A stretch of 64,000 bases of DNA, from NCBI RefSeq assembly GCF_900250115.1, contig NZ_LT984803.1:310001-374000 (forward strand), written 5' to 3'. Positions within the stretch are counted from its first letter, which is position 1, and the number at the start of each line of letters is the position of its first letter. Source of the DNA: Cupriavidus taiwanensis (lineage in GTDB: Bacteria; Pseudomonadota; Gammaproteobacteria; Burkholderiales; Burkholderiaceae). The position numbers were made by a program, and so were the translations under genes. Positions 1-9,308 of the stretch are shown here, piece by piece. Below the pieces are notes generated by a model, which made no database searches, was not told the origin of the DNA, and was given only the letters and a program-made list of their open reading frames with translations.

Positions 1-54
1 GCCGGCGACGAGGCCGACAGAAACTAGGCTGATGTTCTTGAGCGTCTTGCGCAT
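1..54 (-). CDS. S41-family carboxy-terminal protease, N-terminal fragment
   Basis: Only the first 18 codons are inside the window; the gene runs off the left edge. The reverse strand begins MRKTLKNISLV and continues into a hydrophobic SVGLVAG stretch, which is how the membrane-anchored or exported C-terminal processing proteases (CtpA family) of Burkholderiales begin. The gene lies directly downstream of gpmA on the same strand, an order I recall from Cupriavidus and Ralstonia. The identification rests on this short start plus context, so it is tentative. Confidence 0.5.
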   Translation of the reverse strand, partial: MRKTLKNISLVSVGLVAG

Positions 55-193
55 GAGGGCTGCCTGAACTTGTACGCGAAGTACGGGTGTACGGTATGGG
101 GATTATGCCGGCTGCGGCCGCCCGGCGCCGGGCGGTTTGCCGACAGTATAAGTGCGAGTGGAGAAATGGGCCTGTCCCGTCCCGGCTCAGGGT

Positions 194-223
194 GGGCGGC
201 CGCACATCCGTGCGCGGCCGCCC
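194..223 (-). terminator. Strong stem-loop after gpmA
   Basis: A perfect 10-bp GC-rich inverted repeat (GGGCGGCCGC / GCGGCCGCCC) with a 10-nt loop starts 10 nt past the gpmA stop. There is no T-tract, so it may be a weak terminator or a 3'-end stabiliser rather than a classical intrinsic terminator. Confidence 0.4.
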
Positions 224-232
224 GGACGGACC

Positions 233-979
233 TCAGCGTGCCTTGCCCTGGCTGGCCACGGCCGCGAGCGAGGCGGCGATGGCTTCCTGGTCACCCAGGT
301 AGTAGTGGCGCAGGGGGCGCAGGTCGGCGTCGAGCTCGTAGACGAGGGGGGTGCCGTTGGGGATATTGAGGCCGACGATGTCGTCATCCGAAATCTGGTC
401 CAGGTATTTCACCAGCGCGCGGATGCTGTTGCCATGGGCGGCGATGACCACGCGCTTGCCGGATTGGATGTCGGGGGCGATGGATTCGTTCCACAACGGC
501 ATCACGCGGGCCACGGTGTCCTTCAGGCACTCGGTCAGCGGGATTTCGTTGCGCGGCACGCCGGCGTAGCGCGGATCGTCGTACGACGCGCGCGGATCGG
601 TCGGCTCGAGCGCGGGCGGCGGCGTGTCGTAGCTGCGGCGCCATACCAGCACCTGCTCGTCGCCGAACTTGGCCGCGGTCTCGGCCTTGTTCAGGCCGGC
701 CAGCGCGCCGTAATGGCGCTCGTTCAGGCGCCATTCGTTGCGCACCGGAATCCACATCAGGTCCATTTCATCCTGCACGTGCCACAGCGTGCGAATGGCG
801 CGCTTGAGCACCGAGGTGTAGGCCACGTCGAAGCCCATCCCGGCCTCCTTGAGCAGCTTGCCGGCCTGGCGCGCCTGAGCGGCGCCGGTCTCGGTCAGGT
901 CGACGTCGACCCAGCCGGTAAAGCGGTTTTCGAGGTTCCACGTGGATTCGCCGTGGCGGATGAGGACGAGCTTGTACAT
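233..979 (-). CDS. gpmA: 2,3-bisphosphoglycerate-dependent phosphoglycerate mutase
   Basis: This enzyme interconverts 3- and 2-phosphoglycerate in cytoplasmic glycolysis and gluconeogenesis. The 248-residue product starts [12 protein letters not shown], placing the phospho-accepting histidine in the RHG motif at about residue 9. A second catalytic histidine lies in the [10 protein letters not shown] motif near residue 180. The length is the family norm. I chose the ATG that puts the RHGES motif at the amino end; an upstream in-frame ATG would add 16 unrelated residues. The neighbouring rhodanese-grxC-secB unit is transcribed divergently. Confidence 0.96.
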   Translation of the reverse strand: MYKLVLIRHGESTWNLENRFTGWVDVDLTETGAAQARQAGKLLKEAGMGFDVAYTSVLKRAIRTLWHVQDEMDLMWIPVRNEWRLNERHYGALAGLNKAETAAKFGDEQVLVWRRSYDTPPPALEPTDPRASYDDPRYAGVPRNEIPLTECLKDTVARVMPLWNESIAPDIQSGKRVVIAAHGNSIRALVKYLDQISDDDIVGLNIPNGTPLVYELDADLRPLRHYYLGDQEAIAASLAAVASQGKAR

Positions 980-1110
980 GCTGCTGCTTCCAGAGAGTAG
1001 GTAACCTGCATGCGTCCGCGCCGTCACCTGGAGGGGCTTGATGGGGATTCACTTGTGACCCCAATGTCTCAGGCAGGCGACAATGGCGGATGGCCGTGCA
1101 ACGGCAGGGC

Positions 1111-1138
1111 CTGGACGCCAAACCGCGTATTTTATAAT
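1111..1138 (+). promoter_or_regulatory. Sigma70-type promoter for the rhodanese-grxC-secB unit
   Basis: CTGGAC and a consensus TATAAT are separated by 16 bp and end about 30 bp before the GTG start of the rhodanese gene. No other good -10 lies between this gene and secB, so it may serve all three genes. Confidence 0.55.
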
Positions 1139-1168
1139 GCCGCCGACCCAACCTACCGGAAAGCCAAC

Positions 1169-1582
1169 GTGAATTTCTTCGCCGACTATAACAACCTCGC
1201 CCTGATCGCCCTCGCCGTGGTGTCGGGCGGCCTGCTGGCCTGGCCCGCGATCTCGCGCAGCGCGGGCGGCAAGTCGGTCAATACGGCCACCGCGACCCAG
1301 CTGATCAACAAGCGCGGAGCCGTCGTGGTGGACATCCGCGAGCCCGCCGAGTACGCCAAGGGCCACCTGCCGCAGGCCAAGAGCGCGCCGCTGGCCGACC
1401 TGCCTTCGCGCGCGGCCGGGCTTGCAAAGGACAAGGCTGCCCCCATCATCGTGGTATGCCAGACCGGCCAGCGCTCGGGCAAGGCCCAGGCAGCGCTGAA
1501 GGAAGCCGGTTACAGTGAGATCTACGCGCTCGAGGGCGGCATTGCCGCCTGGCAGCAGGCGGGCCTGCCGCTGGTGAAGTAA
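1169..1582 (+). CDS. Membrane-anchored rhodanese-like sulfurtransferase
   Basis: A 137-residue protein with an N-terminal hydrophobic anchor (about residues 7-25, LALIALAVVSGGLLAW) followed by one rhodanese domain. The active-site loop reads VVCQTGQRSG, with the candidate catalytic Cys near residue 97. Family members carry persulfide sulfur or act in redox handling; the substrate cannot be read from sequence. The GTG start was chosen because it directly precedes the conserved NFFADYNN segment, and upstream codons in frame look non-coding. It sits just before grxC and secB in the same direction, an arrangement shared with gamma-proteobacterial yibN-grxC-secB. Confidence 0.88.
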   Translation: MNFFADYNNLALIALAVVSGGLLAWPAISRSAGGKSVNTATATQLINKRGAVVVDIREPAEYAKGHLPQAKSAPLADLPSRAAGLAKDKAAPIIVVCQTGQRSGKAQAALKEAGYSEIYALEGGIAAWQQAGLPLVK

Positions 1583-1660
1583 GCGCGGCAACCTGTCGTA
1601 ACCGTCACGGCGTGTCCCGGCCCGGCCAGGGCACGCCCATTGCATTCAAGGAGAACCCAC

Positions 1661-1918
1661 ATGGCCCGCGTCGTCATGTACAGCACCGTGGTGTGTCCGT
1701 ATTGCGTCATGGCTGAACGCCTGCTCAAGTCCCGCGGCGTGGAAACGATCGAGAAAATCCTGATCGACCGCGAACCGGGCAAGCGTGAAGAGATGATGAG
1801 CCGCACCGGGCGCCGCACCGTGCCGCAGATCTACATCGACGACACCCACGTGGGCGGCTTCGACGACCTCTCGGCGCTCGACCGCCAGGGCGGCCTGGTG
1901 CCGCTGCTGGCCGCCTGA
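1661..1918 (+). CDS. grxC: Glutaredoxin 3
   Basis: An 85-residue dithiol glutaredoxin with the CPYC active site at residues 12-15 and the TVPQIYID segment that contains the cis-proline used for glutathione binding. It reduces disulfides and mixed glutathione disulfides in the cytoplasm. An AAGGAGAA ribosome-binding site precedes the ATG and fixes the start. It lies between the rhodanese gene and secB, probably in one transcript. Confidence 0.95.
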   Translation: MARVVMYSTVVCPYCVMAERLLKSRGVETIEKILIDREPGKREEMMSRTGRRTVPQIYIDDTHVGGFDDLSALDRQGGLVPLLAA

Positions 1919-2118
1919 GCCGTATCGCGACAGGCCTTGCGCGGAATCGTCTGATTTCCGGCAAGCAGGGTCCAGGCATCCCCCGGCGCGGGTGAATTCG
2001 CCACTCGCGTCATGTACCATATGCGTTTTCCAGCCGGGAACGGGCCGGCCCCGCACCATGCGGGTGCCGCCGCCGCCGTCCCCGACACGCATCCAGCCCA
2101 TCCTCCCGGAAGCCTTTC

Positions 2119-2637
2119 ATGAGCGACCAGCAAAACACCCAGCAGGACGATCAACCTTTCTTCAACATCCAGCGTGTCTACCTGAAGGACATGTCGCTGG
2201 AGCAGCCCAACTCGCCGGCCATCTTCCTGGAATCGGAAGCCCCGTCGGTGGAAGTGCAGGTCAACGTCGGCGCTTCGCAGCTGCAGGAAGGCATCTTCGA
2301 AGTGGTGGTGACCGGCACCGTGACGACCAAGGTGCAGGACAAGGTCGCCTTCCTGGTCGAAGCGCACCAGGCCGGTATCTTCGATATCCGCAATGTGCCG
2401 GTCGAGCAACTGGATCCGTTGCTGGGCATTGCCTGCCCCACCATTCTCTATCCGTACCTGCGCGGCAATATCGCCGACGTGATCACGCGCGCCGGCTTCC
2501 AGGCCATCCACCTGTCGGAAATCAACTTCCAGGCGCTGTACGAGCAGCGCCTGCAGGCCGCCATGGAGGAAGCCCAGGGTGCCGAAGGCGGCAACAGCGG
2601 CATCGTCATGCCCGACGGCAGCCAGGCTCGCCACTGA
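2119..2637 (+). CDS. secB: Protein-export chaperone SecB
   Basis: A 172-residue tetrameric export chaperone that keeps precursors unfolded and hands them to SecA. The conserved beta-sheet core includes [13 protein letters not shown] near the N-terminus and [12 protein letters not shown] in the middle, both typical of SecB. The tail is rich in E, G and S and probably flexible. It is the last gene of the rhodanese-grxC-secB run and is followed by an intrinsic terminator. Confidence 0.97.
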   Translation: MSDQQNTQQDDQPFFNIQRVYLKDMSLEQPNSPAIFLESEAPSVEVQVNVGASQLQEGIFEVVVTGTVTTKVQDKVAFLVEAHQAGIFDIRNVPVEQLDPLLGIACPTILYPYLRGNIADVITRAGFQAIHLSEINFQALYEQRLQAAMEEAQGAEGGNSGIVMPDGSQARH

Positions 2638-2662
2638 TCCCGGCGTCCTGCGCCATCTACTG

Positions 2663-2685
2663 AAACGGGGCTGCGGCCCCGTTTT
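2663..2685 (+). terminator. Intrinsic terminator after secB
   Basis: AAACGGGGC and GCCCCGTTTT form a GC-rich hairpin followed by TTTT, 26 nt after the secB stop. Confidence 0.85.
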
Positions 2686-2751
2686 GCCTTTGGGCTACCA
2701 TCGTTGGCGCAAGCGGCCCAAGCGCTTGTGCCAACTACTGTTCGAGCTGCC

Positions 2752-3768
2752 ATGAAACTGACCTTCCTGGGTGCCGGGGCGTGGGGCACCGCCCTCGCCA
2801 GCCATGCCGCGGCCACCAATGACGTGGTGTTGTGGGGGCGCGACCCGGCGCAGCTCGCGGCGCTTGCGGCCACGCGCGAGAACGCTGCCTACCTGCCTGG
2901 CGTGACCCTGTCCGAGCGGCTGGCGGTGCAGGCGAATTTCGAGCAGGCGGTCGCGCACGCCGCCGACGATGCCGACGGCATCGTGGTGGTGGCGACGCCG
3001 GTGGCGGGCCTGCGCGAGATGACGCGCCGGCTGGCCGCGCGCAGCGCGAAGCCGGTGTCGATGCTGTGGCTGTGCAAGGGCTTCGAGGCCGGCACCCACC
3101 TGCTGCCGCACCAGATGGTGCGGGCCGAACTCGACGCCGCCGGGCGCACCGAGGGCTTTGCCTATGGCGTGCTGACCGGCCCCAGCTTTGCCCGCGAGGT
3201 GGCGCTGGGGCTGCCGTGCGCGCTCACCGTGGCGGGCACCGAGCCGTCGCTGGCGGACCGCGCGCAGGCGGCCTTCCACCATCACGCCATGCGCATCTAT
3301 GGCAGCGATGACCTGACCGGCGTGGAAGTCGGCGGCGCGGTCAAGAACGTGCTGGCGATCGCCACCGGCGCCAGCGACGGGCTGGGGCTGGGGCTGAACG
3401 CCCGCGCCGCGCTGGTGACGCGCGGGCTGGCCGAGATGACGCGGCTGGGCCTGGCGCTGGGCGGCCGGGTCGAGACCTTCATGGGCCTGGCCGGCGTCGG
3501 CGACCTCATCCTGACCGCCACCGGCGACCTGTCGCGCAACCGCAAGGTCGGCCAGCAGCTGGCGGCGGGGCAGAGCCTGGAGCAGATCCTGGCCGGCCTG
3601 GGCCATGTTGCCGAAGGCGTGCGCTGCGCGCAGGCGGTGGCCGCGCTGGCCGCCGCGCATGGCATCGAGATGCCGATCGCGCGCGCCGTCTGCGCGGTGC
3701 TGTTCGACGGGCTCAGCGCCGCCGACGCGGTGGCGCAACTGCTGCAGCGCGACGCTCGCGACGAATGA
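2752..3768 (+). CDS. gpsA: NAD(P)H-dependent glycerol-3-phosphate dehydrogenase
   Basis: This enzyme reduces dihydroxyacetone phosphate to sn-glycerol 3-phosphate for phospholipid synthesis. The 338-residue product opens [14 protein letters not shown], the Rossmann dinucleotide-binding loop at residues 7-12, and has the catalytic lysine in GAVKNVLAI near residue 198. NRKVGQQLA near the C-terminus matches the substrate-binding region. The start that brings the Rossmann strand to the amino end was preferred over one 16 codons upstream. The secB-gpsA order is common in proteobacteria. Confidence 0.96.
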   Translation: MKLTFLGAGAWGTALASHAAATNDVVLWGRDPAQLAALAATRENAAYLPGVTLSERLAVQANFEQAVAHAADDADGIVVVATPVAGLREMTRRLAARSAKPVSMLWLCKGFEAGTHLLPHQMVRAELDAAGRTEGFAYGVLTGPSFAREVALGLPCALTVAGTEPSLADRAQAAFHHHAMRIYGSDDLTGVEVGGAVKNVLAIATGASDGLGLGLNARAALVTRGLAEMTRLGLALGGRVETFMGLAGVGDLILTATGDLSRNRKVGQQLAAGQSLEQILAGLGHVAEGVRCAQAVAALAAAHGIEMPIARAVCAVLFDGLSAADAVAQLLQRDARDE

Positions 3769-3808
3769 CCCACCGTGTTTTCCCCTTGTTCCTGAGCTTT
3801 CGCCTCGC

Positions 3809-4786
3809 ATGTCCACACGACGCCAAGCACTGATCGCGCTCGCTGCCGCCTGCGCCGCCGGGGCTTCCGGCAACGCTTTCGCCCAACCGTGGCCGGCGCG
3901 GCCGCTGCGCATGGTGGTGCCGTTCCCGCCGGGATCGTCCCCCGACCTGATCGCGCGCATCCTGACCGAAAAGCTCGCCGCCGCGCTGGGCCAGCCGGTG
4001 GTGGTGGAAAACCGCCCCGGCGCCGGCGGCAATATCGGCACCGGCATGGTGGCGCGCGCCGCGCCGGACGGCTACACGCTGCTGTTCACCATCAACGGTC
4101 CGCTGGTGACAGCGCCGACGCTGTCGCGCAACCTCAACTACGACCCGTTCCGCCAGCTGGCCCCGGTCACGCTGGTGGCGACCTCGCCCAACGTGCTGGT
4201 GGTCGATGCGCGGCTGCCGGTGCACAACCTGCGCGAGTTCGTCGCGCTGGCGCGGTCCCGGCCGGGTGAACTGAACTATGGCTCGCCCGGCAACGGCAGC
4301 GCCTCGCACCTGGCGATGGAGCAGTTGAAGGCGATGGCGGGTGTCGACCTGCAGCACGTGCCGTATCCCGGCTTCCCGCAGATCACCACGGCGATGGTCG
4401 GCGGGCAGGTGCAGGCGGCCTTCATGGTGCCGGCGATCGCGATGCCGCAGGTCAATGCCGGCAAGCTGCGCGTGCTGGCCGTCACCACCAGCGGGCGCAC
4501 CGCGGTGCTGCCGTCGGTGCCGACCGTGGCGGAATCCGGCTACGCGGGCTTCGAGGCGATTTCCTGGCAGGCCGTGCTGGCGCCCGCGGGTACGCCGCAG
4601 GCGGTGATCGATCGGCTCTACCGCGAACTGGTGGCGATCATCGGTAGCGCCGACGTGCGCGACAAGATGCGCGCGCAGTATTTCGTGCCGGCCGGCACCG
4701 CGCCGGCTTCGCTGCGGCAGACCATGGCGAGCGAGAAGGCGCGCTGGGACAAGGTGATCCGCGCCGCGGGCGTGCAGCCCGAGTAA
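3809..4786 (+). CDS. Bug-family (TctC-type) periplasmic binding protein
   Basis: A 325-residue tripartite-tricarboxylate-type solute-binding protein. It has a cleavable signal (MSTRRQALIALAAACAAG, ending near AFA-Q; the RR could suit Tat export) and then the family signature WPARPLRMVVPFPPGSSPD. GGNIGTGMVARAAPDGYT is the usual ligand-loop region. Such proteins bind small carboxylates and are greatly expanded in Burkholderiales, mostly as orphans. No TctA/TctB membrane genes are adjacent, so the ligand is unknown. The ATG was chosen because it starts the signal peptide; the longer frame upstream overlaps gpsA. Confidence 0.9.
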   Translation: MSTRRQALIALAAACAAGASGNAFAQPWPARPLRMVVPFPPGSSPDLIARILTEKLAAALGQPVVVENRPGAGGNIGTGMVARAAPDGYTLLFTINGPLVTAPTLSRNLNYDPFRQLAPVTLVATSPNVLVVDARLPVHNLREFVALARSRPGELNYGSPGNGSASHLAMEQLKAMAGVDLQHVPYPGFPQITTAMVGGQVQAAFMVPAIAMPQVNAGKLRVLAVTTSGRTAVLPSVPTVAESGYAGFEAISWQAVLAPAGTPQAVIDRLYRELVAIIGSADVRDKMRAQYFVPAGTAPASLRQTMASEKARWDKVIRAAGVQPE

Positions 4787-4801
4787 GCCGCAGCGGCAGC
4801 T

Positions 4802-5272
4802 TCAGCTGCCGCCCTCGAAGCCGTTCTGCCGCCAGGCCTCGAACACCACCACGGCGACCGTGTTGGACAGGTTCAGGCTGCGGTTGTCCGGTCGCATCGG
4901 CAGCCGGATACGCTGCGCGGGCGGGAACCACTCGCGGCGCTCGGGTGACAGTCCGCGCGTTTCCGAGCCAAAAACGAACCAGTCGCCCGGCCGGAATGCC
5001 ACCTGGCCGAACGGCGTGGAGCCGCGCGTGGTCAGGGCGAACATGCGCGTCGGGTCGGGTCGTTCGCTGGCCATGAGCGCGTCCCAGCTGTCATGCACGC
5101 GCATGGTGGCGTACTCGTGGTAGTCCAGTCCCGCGCGGCGCATGCGCGCGTCTTCCAGCGGAAATCCCAGCGGTTTGACCAGATGCAGTTGCGCGCCGGT
5201 GTTGGCGCACAGGCGGATCACATTGCCGGTATTGGGCGGGATTTCCGGTTCGACCAGGACGACGTGGAACAT
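4802..5272 (-). CDS. trmL: tRNA (cytidine/uridine(34)-2'-O)-methyltransferase
   Basis: A 156-residue SPOUT-class methyltransferase modifying the wobble ribose of certain tRNA-Leu species. The conserved start MFHVVLVEPEIPPNTGNVIRL, the FGSETRGLS loop and the IRLPMRPDNRSLNLS knot near the C-terminus are all present, and the length matches minimal TrmL. It is convergent with the Bug-protein gene and is followed on the same strand by the comF gene upstream of it. Confidence 0.93.
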   Translation of the reverse strand: MFHVVLVEPEIPPNTGNVIRLCANTGAQLHLVKPLGFPLEDARMRRAGLDYHEYATMRVHDSWDALMASERPDPTRMFALTTRGSTPFGQVAFRPGDWFVFGSETRGLSPERREWFPPAQRIRLPMRPDNRSLNLSNTVAVVVFEAWRQNGFEGGS

Positions 5273-5370
5273 GATGCGGGGCGATGGCGGGCGCTCGGGC
5301 GCCCTTCGTCAGAACGGTGCGCAGCTTACCGCGCGCCTGTGCCCGTGTCATCCCGCCCGGTGTTATGCCA

Positions 5371-6066
5371 CTACGGCGTGCGCAGCGCGACGATCACGCT
5401 GACCCGGGCTGCGCCCTGTGCCTTCAGCACGGCGGCGGCCTCGTGCAGGGTCGCGCCGGAGGTCATGACATCGTCCACCAGCGCCACGTGCAGGCCGTCC
5501 AGCCGCGTGTCGCGCGCGGCGGCAAAGGCGCCACGCAGGTTGACCTGGCGCGCGGCCAGGTCCAGCGCGCGCTGGCTGCCGGTGTCGCGCTGGCGTTGCA
5601 GCAGCACCGGGTCGGCGCGCAGGCCCAGGCGGCGCGCCAGCGGCCGCGCGATTTCCCAGGCCTGGTTGAAGCCGCGCGCGGCCAGCCGTTGCGGTGACAG
5701 TGGCACCGGGGCGATCAAGTCCGGCGCGCCTTGACCGGCCCGGGTCCAGGCCGCCGGCAGGCGCTCGGCCAGCCTGGTGGCGAGCCAGGCCGCCAGCGGC
5801 AGGGCATGGCCGAACTTGAGCGCCAGCACCAGCTGGTCCTGTGGCGAGGCGTAGTCGCCCAGCGTATCGGCATGGTCGAAGGCGCGGGGCGAGGCGCCGC
5901 AGGCCGGGCAGTGGAAATGCCGCCCCAGCGCCAGCGCGCACACCGGGCAGCGCCGCACCGGGCGCAGCAGGTCGGCCGCGCAGGGCGCACACACCACGTG
6001 CCGCTGCACCGCCCCGCACAGCGCGCAGGCGCTGGGCAACAACTGCTCGCACGCGCGCGACAACAC
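5371..6066 (-). CDS. comF: ComF-family phosphoribosyltransferase-like protein
   Basis: About 231 residues. The N-terminal half has four CxxC pairs (CALC, CAPC, CPVC, CPAC) typical of the ComF zinc-binding region. The C-terminal half has the phosphoribosyltransferase loop VALVDDVMTSGATL. Family members are needed for inward transport of transforming DNA in competent bacteria; in Burkholderiales competence is usually untested. The start is uncertain: I chose the GTG before LSRACEQLLPSACALC, with a TTG one codon later as the alternative. Divergent from the methyltransferase gene, with about 150 bp between. Confidence 0.85.
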   Translation of the reverse strand: MLSRACEQLLPSACALCGAVQRHVVCAPCAADLLRPVRRCPVCALALGRHFHCPACGASPRAFDHADTLGDYASPQDQLVLALKFGHALPLAAWLATRLAERLPAAWTRAGQGAPDLIAPVPLSPQRLAARGFNQAWEIARPLARRLGLRADPVLLQRQRDTGSQRALDLAARQVNLRGAFAAARDTRLDGLHVALVDDVMTSGATLHEAAAVLKAQGAARVSVIVALRTP

Positions 6067-6216
6067 GCGGCCGGCGGCGCCGGCAGCCCGCGCGGTGCGC
6101 GCGTATACTTGCCGTCCGGCCGCGGCCCATCGCGCGCGGCGGCCGGGTTCGTCCGGCGCCTGGGGCAGATCCCGCCCGCGCGCCGGTTCCTGGTTTCCTT
6201 GCTGCCCTGTCTGCCC

Positions 6217-7170
6217 GTGTCCCTGCATGCCGCCGATTCTCCCGATGCCTTCCTGCCGCCCGCGCGCCTGACCCGGCTTGCCTTCGATCGGCGCAGCCGC
6301 GGCTTCGGCCAGCTCGACTTCCTGCTGGGCGAGATCGGACGCCGCATGCAGGAACGCATGGAGGTGATCCGCCTGGCGCCGCAGCGCGCGCTGGATCTCG
6401 GCTGCGGCCACGGCCAGGGCCTGGCCGGGCTGCGCGCGCGCTTTCCGGATGCGCAGATCGCCGGCCTGGACATCTCCGGCGCGATGCTGGCCGAGGCCGG
6501 CCAGCGCGATCCGCAGCGCCGGCCCGGCTGGATCGGCCGCATGCTGGGCAAGCGGCCGCTGTTCGACCTGGTCCAGGGCGATCTTGCCACACTGCCTTTT
6601 GCGCCCGCGAGCTTCGACCTGCTGTGGTCCAACCTGGCCCTGCACTGGCATCCGGAGCCTCACCGCGTGTTCCCGGAGTGGCACCGGGTGGCGCGCGACG
6701 AAGGCCTGGTGCTGTTCTCGCTGTTTGGCCCGGACACGCTGAAGGAGCTGCGCGCGGCCTTCGCCGAGGTCGACGACGCGCCCCATACGTTGCGCTTTGT
6801 CGACATGCACGACATCGGCGACATGCTGGTGCACAGCGGCTGGTCGACGCCGGTGATGGACATGGAAACCCTGACCGTGACCTACGAGTCGCCCGCCACG
6901 CTGCTGCGCGAGGTGCAGGCCTTCGGCGGCCTGCGCGTGCCCGCCGGGGCGCCGCCGCGGGGCCTGCGCGGCCGCCGCTGGTATCAGGCGCTGACGCAGG
7001 CGCTGGAGCGGCGCCGCAACGCCGACGGCGTGATCGCGCTGAGCTTCGAGATCGTCTACGGCCATGCCTGGAAACTGGCCCCGCGCGGCGCCCAGGCTCG
7101 CGACGGCGAAGGCCGCGCGGTGGTGCCACTGGACCAGATCGGCCGTGCAAAACCGCGTCGCGCAGGTTAA
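6217..7170 (+). CDS. BioC-like SAM-dependent methyltransferase
   Basis: About 317 residues with a class I methyltransferase fold: SAM motif I is LDLGCGHGQGL, followed by IAGLDISGAML. FDLLWSNLALHWHPEP and LVLFSLFGPDTLKELR are very like BioC, which methylates malonyl-ACP to start biotin synthesis. Against a firm assignment, no other bio gene is nearby and the C-terminal part is longer than in E. coli BioC. No ATG is suitably placed; the GTG upstream of HAADSPDAFLPPARL was used and a TTG six codons earlier is possible. Confidence 0.72.
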   Translation: MSLHAADSPDAFLPPARLTRLAFDRRSRGFGQLDFLLGEIGRRMQERMEVIRLAPQRALDLGCGHGQGLAGLRARFPDAQIAGLDISGAMLAEAGQRDPQRRPGWIGRMLGKRPLFDLVQGDLATLPFAPASFDLLWSNLALHWHPEPHRVFPEWHRVARDEGLVLFSLFGPDTLKELRAAFAEVDDAPHTLRFVDMHDIGDMLVHSGWSTPVMDMETLTVTYESPATLLREVQAFGGLRVPAGAPPRGLRGRRWYQALTQALERRRNADGVIALSFEIVYGHAWKLAPRGAQARDGEGRAVVPLDQIGRAKPRRAG

Positions 7171-7300
7171 AACTGAGTTAACTTGCGCCGGGGGCGGATT
7201 GCCGCAAACATAGTGCAGGCGCGGCGGGCGGGGCGATGGCGGCATTTCGGCCCATGCACAGAATCAGGTAGCGCGCAAGCCTTGCGGTCAAGGCGCGCCC

Positions 7301-7329
7301 TTGTCCGTGTATGGGAAGCGCCCTATAAT
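7301..7329 (+). promoter_or_regulatory. Sigma70-type promoter ahead of the cox cluster
   Basis: TTGTCC and a perfect TATAAT are separated by 17 bp. The predicted start site near position 7336 leaves about 100 nt of leader before the DUF2244 gene. It is the best-matched promoter in the window. Confidence 0.7.
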
Positions 7330-7439
7330 GCGCCAGTTTGTCGCAGTGGTCCCCTGGCACAAGAACGTCCTGGTTTGCACGCACTGTGCGGTCCGGACGC
7401 CATCGTCCCGGGTGTGCATCCGATGCAGAGTGGTTGGCG

Positions 7440-7949
7440 ATGCAAGACTTGGGTATCGCATTCCAGACGGCAGGTGGTGACTCCGGCGGAAATCTCGACG
7501 GACCTTCCTCCTCGCCCCCCGACTGGCTGATGAAGCGGAACTGCTCGCTGAGTCCACGCCAGGTCGGCTGGTTTTACCTCTCGATCCTCACGGTTTCGCT
7601 TGCCATCGCGTTGTTTTTCGCCTGGCAAGGGTCGTGGCTCGTGCTGCCCTTTGCCAGCATCGAGCTGATCGGGCTGGGCATCGCCCTGCTTGTGTATGCG
7701 CGCCATGCGACAGACTATGAGCGCGTCAGCATCACCGACGGCACGCTGGTCGTGGAGACAGCCAGCGCCGGGCGGGTGACGCGCCAGGAATTCAATCCGT
7801 GCTGGGTGCGGATCGAACTGGGTGAATCGTTCCGCGCGCTGGTGACGCTGCGCTCGGGCAGGCGTGCGGTACAGGTGGGGTGTTACGTGGACCCGTACCG
7901 GCGACGCAAGTTCGCGCAGGAGCTCGCAGTGGCCTTGCGCCGCCTCTGA
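7440..7949 (+). CDS. DUF2244 membrane protein, first gene of the cox cluster
   Basis: A 169-residue protein with two adjacent transmembrane helices (roughly residues 45-63 and 67-86) and a C-terminal soluble domain ending CYVDPYRRRKFAQELAVAL. This matches the DUF2244 family, often found directly before cytochrome oxidase genes in alpha- and beta-proteobacteria. Its role is unknown; assembly or insertion of the oxidase is only a guess from position. The ATG was chosen because the longer frame upstream overlaps the promoter. Confidence 0.82.
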   Translation: MQDLGIAFQTAGGDSGGNLDGPSSSPPDWLMKRNCSLSPRQVGWFYLSILTVSLAIALFFAWQGSWLVLPFASIELIGLGIALLVYARHATDYERVSITDGTLVVETASAGRVTRQEFNPCWVRIELGESFRALVTLRSGRRAVQVGCYVDPYRRRKFAQELAVALRRL

Positions 7950-8007
7950 GAGGCGGTGCAAGCGGCGGCGGGGACAGATTTGAATCTGTAAATTGGGTAG
8001 ATAACAA

Positions 8008-9270
8008 ATGAAAATGTGGAAGAAGGCATCCGCAGTTTGTCTGGCCGGCGCGTCCCTGCTTGCCAGCCAGGCGGCGTCCGCGGTCAGCGACATGCCGGGC
8101 GGCCCCGCCGTGCGCCAGCTCAACCTGACCGAGCCGGTTACCAAGATCGCCGAACAGATTCACTGGCTGAACTGGATGATGCTGATCATCTGCACGGTGA
8201 TCTTCATCGCGGTGTTCAGCGTGATGTTCTATTCCATCTTCACGCACCGCAAGGCCAAGGGCGCCAAGCCCGCCTCTTTCCACGAGAGCATCACCGTCGA
8301 GGTGGTGTGGACCATCGTCCCGTTCCTGATCGTGATCGCGATGGCCCTGCCGGCCACCAAGACCGTGGTCGCGATGAAGGACACCACCAACTCGGACGTC
8401 ACCATCAAGGCCACGGGTTACCAGTGGAAGTGGGGCTATGACTACCTGAAGGGCGAAGGCGAGGGCATCTCCTTCGTGTCGACCCTGACCACTCCGCGCG
8501 AGCAGATCAACAACGAGCAGGCCAAGTCGAACACCTACCTGATGGAGGTCGACAACGAGCTGGTGGTGCCGGTCAACAAGAAGATCCGCATCGTCACCAC
8601 TGCCAACGACGTGATCCACGCCTGGATGATCCCGGCCTTCGGCGTCAAGCAGGATGCGATTCCGGGCTTCGTGCGCGACACCTGGTTCAAGGCCGAGAAG
8701 ATCGGCGTGTACCGCGGCCAGTGCGCCGAGCTGTGCGGCAAGGAACACGCCTTCATGCCGATCGTGGTGCGCGTGGTCTCCGACGCCGACTACACCAAGT
8801 GGGTCGACGGCAAGAAGAAGGAGCTGGCGGCCAAGGCCGACGATCCCAACAAGACCTGGACCCTGGACGAAGCCAAGGTGCGCGGCGAGAAGATCTACGC
8901 GGCCAACTGCGCGGTCTGCCACCAGCCCAACGGCAAGGGCGCCGGCGCGTTCCCGGCGCTGGACGGCTCCAAGATCGTGAACGGCCCGAAGGCCGGCCAG
9001 ATGCACATCCTGCTCGAAGGCAAGGGCGGCATGCCGTCGTGGAAGCAGCTCTCGGACACCGAGCTGGCCACGGTCATGACCTATACGCGCAACGCCTGGA
9101 GCAACAAGACGGGTGAAGTGATCCAGCCGGGCGAATTCGTGGGTGCCCGCTTGGGCAAGTTCCCCGAAGGCGGCGGTGCGGCCGGCGGCGAAGCGCCGAA
9201 GGCCGAGGCCAAGCCGGCCGCCCAGGCTGACAAGCAGGCCAGTCTCGCGGGCAACCGCGTCGCGGGCTGA
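8008..9270 (+). CDS. coxB: Cytochrome c oxidase subunit II with fused cytochrome c domain
   Basis: A 420-residue periplasm-facing subunit that accepts electrons from cytochrome c. In order: signal peptide (residues 1-26, ending ASA), two transmembrane helices, a cupredoxin domain with the CuA ligands CAELCGKEH (Cys about 239 and 243, His about 247), a cytochrome c domain with CAVCH at about 301-305, and an Ala/Lys/Glu-rich tail. The fused haem makes this a caa3-type arrangement. coxA follows 38 bp downstream. Confidence 0.96.
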   Translation: MKMWKKASAVCLAGASLLASQAASAVSDMPGGPAVRQLNLTEPVTKIAEQIHWLNWMMLIICTVIFIAVFSVMFYSIFTHRKAKGAKPASFHESITVEVVWTIVPFLIVIAMALPATKTVVAMKDTTNSDVTIKATGYQWKWGYDYLKGEGEGISFVSTLTTPREQINNEQAKSNTYLMEVDNELVVPVNKKIRIVTTANDVIHAWMIPAFGVKQDAIPGFVRDTWFKAEKIGVYRGQCAELCGKEHAFMPIVVRVVSDADYTKWVDGKKKELAAKADDPNKTWTLDEAKVRGEKIYAANCAVCHQPNGKGAGAFPALDGSKIVNGPKAGQMHILLEGKGGMPSWKQLSDTELATVMTYTRNAWSNKTGEVIQPGEFVGARLGKFPEGGGAAGGEAPKAEAKPAAQADKQASLAGNRVAG

Positions 9271-9308
9271 CCCGCTGAAGAAAGAACAGGATTAGAGGAG
9301 CATTTGCG